The translations under genes and the position numbers were made by a program. From positions 434,001-498,000 of the forward strand of contig JAPWJX010000003.1 of the NCBI GenBank assembly GCA_028283855.1: a DNA stretch of 64,000 nucleotides, read 5' to 3'. The number at the start of each line of letters is the position of its first letter. Within the stretch, counting starts at the first letter, position 1. Shown one piece after another: positions 1-6,661 of this stretch. The notes under the pieces were generated by a model that worked only from the letters and a program-made list of their open reading frames with translations, did no database searches and was not told the origin of the DNA. This DNA is from Verrucomicrobium sp. (GTDB taxonomy: Bacteria > Verrucomicrobiota > Verrucomicrobiia > Methylacidiphilales > GAS474).

Positions 1-224
1 TTCAGGCTCACGTTGCGCCGGGCCAGCTTGCCCAGGACGACTTCCTCCAGCGCCTTGAGCTTGAAGCCGTCGACGGCGCGGAGCTTGATCTCGTTCTTTT
101 CGTGGACGATTTCCGCGCCCGCGTCCTTGAAGTCGAAGCGGGTGGCGATTTCCTTGCGGGCCTGGTCGAGGGCGTTGATGACCTCGGCCTCGTCGACCTC
201 GGAAACGACGTCGAAGGACGGCAT
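1..224 (-). CDS. yajQ: YajQ/DUF520 family nucleotide-binding protein (3' part cut by window)
   Basis: The N-terminal 74 codons read MPSFDVVSEVDEAEV, then ALDQARKEIATRFDFKDAG. This is the highly conserved start of the YajQ (DUF520) family, whose members bind nucleotides, in some species cyclic-di-GMP. The ATG at 222-224 gives the canonical MPSFDVVSEV start. The gene runs off the left edge, so roughly half of a protein of usual length about 160 residues is visible. It lies 19 bases downstream of infA on the same strand and may be cotranscribed with it. The family assignment is firm; the cellular role here is not known. Confidence 0.9.
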   Translation of the reverse strand, partial: MPSFDVVSEVDEAEVINALDQARKEIATRFDFKDAGAEIVHEKNEIKLRAVDGFKLKALEEVVLGKLARRNVSL

Positions 225-243
225 GGGAAAAGAGGGGCGGCGC

Positions 244-525
244 CTAGCGGCGGCGGCGCTGCGGCTGGCCGGGACGGCGGCGCGCGGCGGGGGCGTTCGG
301 GTCGACGGGGCGGTCGAGGCGGAAGAGGATGCGGGCCTTTTCCAGGTCGTGCGGGGACATCTCCAGCTTGACCCGGTCGCCGTGGGTGAGGCGGACGAAG
401 TGCTTGCGCATTTTGCCGGAAATGTGGGCCAGGACCACGTGCTTGTTGTCCAGCTCCACGCGGAACATCGTCCCGGGCAAGATGGTGATGATCTTGCCCT
501 CCAGTTCAATCATGTTTTCCGACAT
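244..525 (-). CDS. infA: translation initiation factor IF-1 with basic C-terminal tail
   Basis: The 93-residue product has the single S1/OB fold of IF-1: [20 protein letters not shown], then [15 protein letters not shown] and [22 protein letters not shown]-1 binds the ribosomal A site on the 30S subunit during initiation. The ATG at 523-525 gives [11 protein letters not shown]; the frame stays open further upstream, but those residues do not match the family. Usual length is about 72 residues. Here a roughly 20-residue tail follows, rich in Pro and Arg and ending in QRRRR. It sits between yajQ and the tail-specific protease gene on the same strand. Confidence 0.93.
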   Translation of the reverse strand: MSENMIELEGKIITILPGTMFRVELDNKHVVLAHISGKMRKHFVRLTHGDRVKLEMSPHDLEKARILFRLDRPVDPNAPAARRRPGQPQRRRR

Positions 526-567
526 CGGACGGGGATGCTGCCCGGAAAGGCCGCGGGGCGTCAACAA

Positions 568-2841
568 CTACCGCTTCGGCTTCTCGCCCGCGGAGAGGGA
601 GTTGTAGTCGCCGAAGATGTTGACCGTCTCGTCCAGATCGACGTCGCGCGCGATGGCGGTCGGGGAGTTGCCGCCCGCGTCCTCCTCGTCCTCGATCCCC
701 TCGGCGGCGGGGCTGTGGCCGTTCTTCGGCTTTTCCTTCTTGTCCTTGGCGTCCTTGGGCGGGGTGGCGCGGGTGACCGGCTTGGGGGACTCCCCCTTTT
801 CCAGCATGGTCAGGTCCAGGACGTAGACCTTGTGGTTGGAGGGGGGCAGGGAGGCCAGCTCCTTGTCCCGCTTTTCCTTGAGGTCCTTCGACTGGTCCCG
901 CTCGGCGCGGCGCTTGTCCAGGTTGAGGGAGAGGGTCTTGTCCGTCATCCGCTGGCGCAGGAGGGCGATCTCCTGCTTGAGGTAGTCGAACTCCGGGTTC
1001 TTCCCGATGCGGGCCACGGAGCGGTCCTGCAGCGTTTTGACGAAGGGGCACGGGGGCGTCAGGCGCTTGAACTTGGCCGGTTCCACCTGGTCGGGCGGCA
1101 GGGCGTTGGGGAGCGTCGCCTCGCCGATCGGAAGGTAGTCTTCCAGGGAGGGCAGGACGATGTCGGAGGAGACGCCCTTGTATTGCGTCGTGTCGCCGGT
1201 GATGCGGTAGAACTTCTGCACGGTCAGCTTCAGCTCGCCCGGATCGCTGGTGAAGCCCCAGTTGATGTCCTTCAGGTTGATGAGGGTCTGCACCGTCCCC
1301 TTGCCGAAGGTGGTCTTGTCCCCGACGACCAGCGCGCGGCCGTAATCCTGGAGCGCCGCGGCGACGATTTCCGAGGCGGACGCGCTCGACTTGCCCGCCA
1401 TGACGATGAGGGGGCCGGTCCAGGTCAGGTTCTGGTCGGTGATGGGGAAGGCCTTCACGACGCCCTGGGGGTTCTTCACCTGCACGACGGGGCCGCGCGG
1501 GACGAAGATGGAAATGAGCTGGATGGCTTCTTCCAGGATGCCGCCGCCGTCCCGCCGCAGGTCCAGGATGAGGCCGTCGATCTTCTCCTCCTTGAGGCGG
1601 TCGATCAGGCGGGCGACGTCGTTGGCCGCCCCCTCGTAAAACTCCGGCAGGATGACGACGCCGCAGCGCTGCACGGTCCCGTTCGGGCCCTGGCGCTCGT
1701 AGATGCGGGCCTTGGCCTTCTGCTCGGTCAGCTTCACCTCGTCGCGAACCAGGGTGACGTCGTGGCGGACGCCCTCGGCGGCGTCGGAGGGAAGGATGGT
1801 CAGCGTCACCTTCGTGTTCCGCTCGCCGCGGATCATCTCGACGACCTTGGCCAGCTTCATGTCGATGACGTCGACGGGCTTGCCCCCCTCCTGGGTGACG
1901 GCGACGATGCGGTCGTTCGCCTTCAGGCGGCCGTCCAGGTCGGCCGGGCCGCCGGGGACCAGGCTGACGATGGTGGGGTAGCCGTCCTCCGTCTTGAGGA
2001 CGGCGCCGATGCCCTTCAGGGCCATCTTGATGCTGCTGATCTGGAAGTTCTCCGCGTCCTCCGGCGTCAGGTAGTCGGAGTGGGGGTCGTAGGCATGGGT
2101 GAGGGCGGAGAGGTAGGTGCCCAGCAGCTCCGTGTGGTCGACTTCCTTCATCGACTTCACCAGACGGGCGTAGCGGCGGGAGATCGTCTTGACGGTCTCC
2201 TCCGGCTTTTCGTCGGCCAGGAGCCCTTGGAGCAGCTCGTACTTGATCTGGAGGCGCCAGAGCTCGCGCGCCTCGGCCTCGTCCTTCGGCCAGGGGGCCT
2301 TGCTCCGGTCGGTGGAGAAGCTCTCGTCGACGGAGAAGTCGGGCTTGGCCTTGAGCAGTTCCTCGACCTGCGCCTGGCGCTCCTTCAGCCGTTGGACGAA
2401 GCGGTTGTAGACCTCCCGCGCGGGGGAGATGTCGCCCGCCAGAGTCAGCCGGTTGAGGCGGCCGCCGTACTTGGCGTTGAACTCGTCCAGGTCGCCCTGG
2501 AGGAAGACCATGTGGCGGTAGTCGAGCGCGTCGAGGTAAGTCTTCAGGAAAAGGTGGGACATCGCCTCGTCGAAGGTCCGCTGGGAATAGTGGGCGCGTT
2601 CCAGGATCTGGGCGACGACCTCGCCGATCTTTCCGTCCTCCACCTCCGCCGCCGTCCGCTGGCTGGCGCGGGAGGGGACGTCGGAGTGGCTCCGTTCCGC
2701 GTTCGGCGGGGTCTGCGGCACCTTCTCCGGGTCGGGAACGCGGAGGCCGCCGCTCCCGTCCGCCGCCCAGGCCAGCGCCCATCCGGCGCCGGCGAGAAGG
2801 AGAAGGGAGAGGAAGGCGCGGAAGGAAAGGAGGCGTTTCAC
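568..2841 (-). CDS. prc: tail-specific (C-terminal processing) protease, S41 family
   Basis: This 757-residue protein is a periplasmic Prc/Tsp-type protease that degrades proteins from their C-terminal tails. An N-terminal signal peptide or anchor (MKRLLSFRAFLSLLLLAGAG) precedes a helical domain at about 65-260. A PDZ domain follows at about 260-350, including GIGAVLKTEDGYPTIVSLVPGGPADLDG split over it. The S41 catalytic core contains GKSSASASEIVAAALQDYGR and FGKGTVQ. By comparison with E. coli Prc, Ser488 and Lys514 are the likely catalytic dyad. The C-terminal DUF3340-like region is rich in Lys and Glu. It is the first gene of a short minus-strand run with infA and yajQ, and serS ends 11 bases upstream. 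Length and order match the family. Confidence 0.93.
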   Translation of the reverse strand: MKRLLSFRAFLSLLLLAGAGWALAWAADGSGGLRVPDPEKVPQTPPNAERSHSDVPSRASQRTAAEVEDGKIGEVVAQILERAHYSQRTFDEAMSHLFLKTYLDALDYRHMVFLQGDLDEFNAKYGGRLNRLTLAGDISPAREVYNRFVQRLKERQAQVEELLKAKPDFSVDESFSTDRSKAPWPKDEAEARELWRLQIKYELLQGLLADEKPEETVKTISRRYARLVKSMKEVDHTELLGTYLSALTHAYDPHSDYLTPEDAENFQISSIKMALKGIGAVLKTEDGYPTIVSLVPGGPADLDGRLKANDRIVAVTQEGGKPVDVIDMKLAKVVEMIRGERNTKVTLTILPSDAAEGVRHDVTLVRDEVKLTEQKAKARIYERQGPNGTVQRCGVVILPEFYEGAANDVARLIDRLKEEKIDGLILDLRRDGGGILEEAIQLISIFVPRGPVVQVKNPQGVVKAFPITDQNLTWTGPLIVMAGKSSASASEIVAAALQDYGRALVVGDKTTFGKGTVQTLINLKDINWGFTSDPGELKLTVQKFYRITGDTTQYKGVSSDIVLPSLEDYLPIGEATLPNALPPDQVEPAKFKRLTPPCPFVKTLQDRSVARIGKNPEFDYLKQEIALLRQRMTDKTLSLNLDKRRAERDQSKDLKEKRDKELASLPPSNHKVYVLDLTMLEKGESPKPVTRATPPKDAKDKKEKPKNGHSPAAEGIEDEEDAGGNSPTAIARDVDLDETVNIFGDYNSLSAGEKPKR

Positions 2842-2852
2842 GGGAGTTTTTT

Positions 2853-4130
2853 CTAGAGGGTTTCGAGCCCCAGATAGGGGCGGAGCGGTTCCGGCACGCG
2901 GACGGAGCCGTCCGGTTGCTGGTGGGTTTCCAGGAGGGCGACGAAGAGGCGCGCCAGCGCCGTGCCCGACCCGTTGAGCGTGTGGCAGAAGGCGTTCTTA
3001 CCCTCCGCCGTCTTGTAGCGCAGGCCCATGCGGCGGGCCTGGAAGTCTTCGAAGTTGCTGCAGGAGGAAACCTCCAGCCAGGTGTCGAGGCCGGGGGCCC
3101 AGACTTCCAGGTCGTAGCACTTGGCGGCGCCGAAGCCGACGTCCCCCGTGGCCAGGGTCAGCACGCGGTAGTGGAGGCCGAGGGCCTGGAGAATCCCCTC
3201 CGCCTGGGCGACGAGGTGCTCCAACGCGGCGTAGGACTCCTCCGGGCGGACGATCTGGACCATCTCCACCTTGTCGAACTGGTGGACGCGGATCATGCCG
3301 CGCGTGTCGCGCCCGGCGGAGCCCGCCTCCCGGCGAAAGCACGGCGTGTAGGCCACGCGCCGGACGGGAAGCTGGTCGGCGGAAAGGATCTCCTCCCGGA
3401 AGAGGTTCGTGACAGGGACCTCCGCCGTGGGGATGAGGTAAAGGTTCTCCTCCGCCAGGCGGTACATGTCCTCGGCGAATTTGGGCAGCTGGCCCGTGCC
3501 CACCATGCACTCCTCCCGCACCAGGAAGGGGACGGCGACCTCCTCATAGGCGTCAAAGCCGGCGGCGGGCCGGGTGTGGAAGTCCAGGAGGTAATTGATG
3601 AGCGCCCGCTCCAGCCGCGCGCCCGCGCCGCGGAAGACGACGAAGCCGGAGCCGGAGACCTTCGCCCCCGCGGGCAGGTCCAGGAGGCCGCGCGCCGCGC
3701 CGATGTCCATGTGGGTCTTCGGCGCGAAGGAAAATTGCGGCGGCGCGCCCCAGGTGCGCTCCACCCGGTTGGCGGCGGCGTCCCCGACGGGCAGGGAGGC
3801 ATGGGGCAGATTGGGCACGGTCAAAAGGAGGGCCTTCTGCTCCTCCTCCACCCCGGCGACCGCCGCGTCCAGGGCGGCGATCTCGTCGGAAACCTGCTTC
3901 ATGCGCGCCAGGAGGGCCTCGTCGGTCCGGCCCTGGGCCTTCATCTGGCCGATTTCCTTGCTCGCCTTGTTCCGCTCCGCCTTGAGGGCTTCCACCTTTT
4001 GGAGGAGTTCCCGGCGGCGGGCGTCATGGGAAAGGACGTCGGCCACCTGGGCCGCGCCGTCGAGGCCGCGGGTCGAAAGGCGGCGGCCCGCCTCCTCGGC
4101 GTGGTCGCGTAGATACTTCAGGTCGAGCAT
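2853..4130 (-). CDS. serS: seryl-tRNA synthetase
   Basis: This class II aminoacyl-tRNA synthetase charges tRNA-Ser. The N-terminal coiled-coil arm (about 30-105, rich in Lys/Glu/Arg) is followed by motif 2 (CFRREAGSAGRDTRGMIRVH) and motif 3 (LNGSGTALARLFVALLE). The SSCSNFEDFQARRMGLRY block is typical of SerRS. The ATG at 4128-4130 gives MLDLKYLRDH, the canonical N-terminus; an in-frame ATG 18 codons upstream adds residues that do not belong to the family. The product has 425 residues, as usual. It lies on the minus strand, upstream of the tail-specific protease gene. Confidence 0.97.
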   Translation of the reverse strand: MLDLKYLRDHAEEAGRRLSTRGLDGAAQVADVLSHDARRRELLQKVEALKAERNKASKEIGQMKAQGRTDEALLARMKQVSDEIAALDAAVAGVEEEQKALLLTVPNLPHASLPVGDAAANRVERTWGAPPQFSFAPKTHMDIGAARGLLDLPAGAKVSGSGFVVFRGAGARLERALINYLLDFHTRPAAGFDAYEEVAVPFLVREECMVGTGQLPKFAEDMYRLAEENLYLIPTAEVPVTNLFREEILSADQLPVRRVAYTPCFRREAGSAGRDTRGMIRVHQFDKVEMVQIVRPEESYAALEHLVAQAEGILQALGLHYRVLTLATGDVGFGAAKCYDLEVWAPGLDTWLEVSSCSNFEDFQARRMGLRYKTAEGKNAFCHTLNGSGTALARLFVALLETHQQPDGSVRVPEPLRPYLGLETL

Positions 4131-4192
4131 GAAAGAGAGCGGCAGTAGAGCAAATTCCCCCGCATCCCGCAAGGGGCCGTCCACCCTCCCCG

Positions 4193-4420
4193 CTACTCAC
4201 CCGCCAAAGAGGAAAGCCGGGCCGCCGGGGGGCGGAACTGCGGGACCGGCACCGCCGCGTCCGGCAACGCGGGCAGCGGCGGCAAGGCCGGTGCCGTCAC
4301 CGCCAGGGAATCGAGGGAAAGAGAGGACGCCTGCCGGGATCCGCCGTGGAAAACGAAAAGGGCGGCGCAAACCGCCGCCGCGACGCCCAGACCGCCCAGC
4401 CACCAAGCTCGCTCACGCAT
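4193..4420 (-). CDS. small hypothetical membrane-anchored protein
   Basis: This 75-residue open frame encodes MRERAWWLGGLGVAAAVCAA, then FVFHGG: a basic start and one hydrophobic segment (about 7-25), followed by a tail rich in Pro, Ala and Leu. That is the layout of a single-pass inner-membrane or exported protein. I recognise no family. It sits between the ATPase gene and serS on the same strand, 42 bases after the ATPase stop. A 6-base inverted repeat lies directly upstream of its ATG, and no clear ribosome binding site is seen. It could be a real small gene or a chance frame. Confidence 0.5.
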   Translation of the reverse strand: MRERAWWLGGLGVAAAVCAALFVFHGGSRQASSLSLDSLAVTAPALPPLPALPDAAVPVPQFRPPAARLSSLAGE

Positions 4421-4448
4421 GGTGTATTAATGTACACCTTTTGGTGCA
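4421..4448. promoter_or_regulatory. inverted-repeat operator candidate with three half-sites
   Basis: GGTGTA, six bases, TACACC, four bases, GGTGCA: two perfectly inverted 6-base half-sites and a third with one mismatch. They lie in the 42-base gap between the ATPase stop and the start of the 75-residue protein. The spacing resembles a dimer-binding operator, but no regulator gene is nearby. Alternatively the repeats form a small hairpin in the transcript. Confidence 0.35.
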
Positions 4449-4462
4449 TTGTGGCGAGGCTT

Positions 4463-6595
4463 TTATTTGCGCGCCCGCCAGAGGGAGAGCCGCCAGGCGT
4501 TCCCCATCACGCAGAGGTCGGAAAGGCTCATGGCCACCGCGGCGGCCACCGGGGGCACCCGCCCGGCCATCGCCAGGGGAATGAGGACGACGTTATAGGC
4601 CAGGGCCCAAAAGAGATTCTGCACGATCGCCCGGCGCGTGGCGATGGAGAGGGCCAAGACCTCCGGCAACGCCTCCAGCTCCCGCTCCCGGCGAAGCAGA
4701 ACCACGTCGGCCGCTTCCCGGGCCAGATCGCTGGCCCCCAGGACGGCGACGCCCAGATCGGCCTGGGCCAAGGCGGGCCCGTCGTTGAGCCCGTCCCCGA
4801 CGAAGGCGACGCGGCGCCCCTCCTTCTGGAGCCGGGCGACGATCTCCGCCTTCCCCTCCGGACGGACGGGCGCGAAGACCCGCTCCGGGGCGATGCCGAG
4901 GTCGTGCGCCAGCTTCTCCGCCGCCACCGCGGTATCGCCGGAGACGACGTAGGCCGCGTATCCCTCCGCCTCCAGCCGGCGCAAGACCGCCGCCGCCTCC
5001 GGCCGGGGCCGGTGCGGATTAAAATGGATCAGGGCCAGCAGCTCGTGCCCCAGGGAAAGAGCGACGTCCCCCGGCGCCAGCCCGGCATAGGGCGGGACGA
5101 AGACGCCGTGCGCCTGGACCCAGGCGGGATTGCCCAGGCGGGCCGTCTCCCCCTGATAGATCGCGGAAACGCCCGCGCCGGTCTCTTCCTTCCACTCCGT
5201 CAGCTTGATCTGCGCCGCATAGGCGAAGTGGGCGACGACGGTGCGGCTGGCAGGATGGGTGCTGGAGGAAGCCAGCGCCCGCGCAAGGGCGGCCGCCTCG
5301 TCCCGGCCCATCCGGTGGGTGAGCAGCTGCACCTTTTCCACCACCGCCTCCGGCTCGGTCAAAGTGCCGGTCTTGTCGAAGAGGACGGCGTCGATCCGGC
5401 CCGCCTTTTCCAGCGCCCGCGCGTCGCGGAAAAGGATGCCCCGCCGCGCGGCGGCGTTCGTGGCGGCCAACAGTGTCGCGGGCGTCGCCAGGCCCAGCGC
5501 GCACGGGCAGGCGACGACGACGACCGAGACGGCGACGACCAGCGCCGGTTCCCACGGCAGGCGTGCCACGTCGACCCAATAGAGAAAAGTCAGCGCGGCC
5601 AGGAGGACGACGACGGGGACGAAGACGGCGCTGACCTGGTCGGCCAGCTTCTCCACCGCCGCACGGCTGGCCAGCGCCCGCTCCACGGAGGCGACGATGC
5701 GCGCCAGGGCCGTCTCCCGCCCCAGCCCCGTGACGCGGACGACCAGCCGGTGCGTGCTGAGCGTCCCCGCGTAGACGGGAGAGCCGGGCCCCTTCTCGAC
5801 CGGCGCGGCCTCGCCCGTCAGCAGGCTCTCGTCGACCTGGCCGTGGTTCTCGAAAACGACGCCGTCGATCGGGATGCGGTCACCCGGCTTGATGAGGATC
5901 AAGTCGTCCGGGGCCAGGTCGGAGACGGCGGTCTCCTCCTCCTCGCCGGAGGGGCGGAGCCGCCGCGCCCAGGCGGGCGCCAGGTCGAAGAGCCGCCGGA
6001 GCGTCGCGTTCGCGCGGGCGGAAATCCGCCCTTCCAGCCAATGTCCGATCCCGATGAGGGAGACGATCGCCGCCGCCTCCATGAAGTAGAGGTGGAATTG
6101 GTGGCCGGGCCGCAGGAGGCCGTGCACGGAAAGCCCCCAGGCGGCCAGGCTGCCGACGGTCACCAGGGTGTCCATCGTCATCCGGCCCCGGGCGAGCTGC
6201 CGCGCCGCCCCCCGGTAGAACGGGACGCCGACCCACAGGAGGACCGGCAGCGTGATCCAGAAGGAAAAAATCCCGTACCAAGGGCGGTGGTCGAGGCCCA
6301 GGCCCCATTCCAGGAACATGAGGAGGGCGGTGACCGGCAGGCCCAGGCGGAGCGCGCCGTTCCATTGCGTTTCCCCCTTCCCCTTGGCGGGCAGGGCCCG
6401 GTATCCGGCGCGGCGGACGGCGTGGAAGAGCGCCTCGGAAGAGCCCGGCTCCCCCGCCCAGCCGACGCGGGCCTCCTGGCCCCCCAGATCGACGACGACG
6501 CGGGCGACGCCGGGGACCGCCCGCAGCGCCTCCTCCACGGTGCGCGCGCACCCCGCGCAGGTCATCCCCTCGATCCGCAGGCGGGTCTCGTCCAT
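4463..6595 (-). CDS. copA: copper-translocating P-type ATPase (P1B)
   Basis: This 710-residue heavy-metal ATPase pumps Cu+ across the inner membrane. An N-terminal metal-binding HMA domain carries GMTCAGC (Cys13, Cys16). Then come transmembrane helices, the actuator TGE (260-262), the transport motif CPC (363-365) in VVVACPCALGLATP, and the phosphorylation site DKTGT (Asp407). The HP dipeptide (447-448) and GDGLNDGPAL (600-609) complete the P-ATPase set. The CPC motif with a CxxC HMA domain indicates Cu+/Ag+. The start at 6593-6595 gives MDETRLRIEG. The open frame continues upstream, but those codons overlap the promoter and a divergent gene. No chaperone or regulator gene is adjacent. Confidence 0.93.
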   Translation of the reverse strand: MDETRLRIEGMTCAGCARTVEEALRAVPGVARVVVDLGGQEARVGWAGEPGSSEALFHAVRRAGYRALPAKGKGETQWNGALRLGLPVTALLMFLEWGLGLDHRPWYGIFSFWITLPVLLWVGVPFYRGAARQLARGRMTMDTLVTVGSLAAWGLSVHGLLRPGHQFHLYFMEAAAIVSLIGIGHWLEGRISARANATLRRLFDLAPAWARRLRPSGEEEETAVSDLAPDDLILIKPGDRIPIDGVVFENHGQVDESLLTGEAAPVEKGPGSPVYAGTLSTHRLVVRVTGLGRETALARIVASVERALASRAAVEKLADQVSAVFVPVVVLLAALTFLYWVDVARLPWEPALVVAVSVVVVACPCALGLATPATLLAATNAAARRGILFRDARALEKAGRIDAVLFDKTGTLTEPEAVVEKVQLLTHRMGRDEAAALARALASSSTHPASRTVVAHFAYAAQIKLTEWKEETGAGVSAIYQGETARLGNPAWVQAHGVFVPPYAGLAPGDVALSLGHELLALIHFNPHRPRPEAAAVLRRLEAEGYAAYVVSGDTAVAAEKLAHDLGIAPERVFAPVRPEGKAEIVARLQKEGRRVAFVGDGLNDGPALAQADLGVAVLGASDLAREAADVVLLRRERELEALPEVLALSIATRRAIVQNLFWALAYNVVLIPLAMAGRVPPVAAAVAMSLSDLCVMGNAWRLSLWRARK

Positions 6596-6601
6596 AAATG
6601 A

Positions 6602-6632
6602 GTATTCAATCCTATATAGGAATAGCATGCAA
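6602..6632 (-). promoter_or_regulatory. possible MerR-type promoter for the copper ATPase
   Basis: On the minus strand, TTGCAT (6627-6632) and GAATAC (6602-6607) are separated by 19 bases, and a perfect 12-base palindrome (TCCTATATAGGA, 6610-6621) lies inside that spacer. A long 19-base spacer with a central dyad is the known layout of promoters controlled by MerR-family regulators such as CueR. Transcription would begin about at the ATG, giving a leaderless message. This is inference from spacing; the palindrome could equally serve the divergent U32 gene. Confidence 0.4.
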
Positions 6633-6661
6633 CTGGGCCCGATTGACCCTATCGTACCCCG

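Noticed and set aside
13-2856. A very long plus-strand open frame opposite the tail-specific protease, infA and yajQ
   Set aside because: It is the antisense of three well-recognised genes. Its composition (Leu/Gly/Val/Arg-rich, no domain) is typical of a GC-rich shadow frame.
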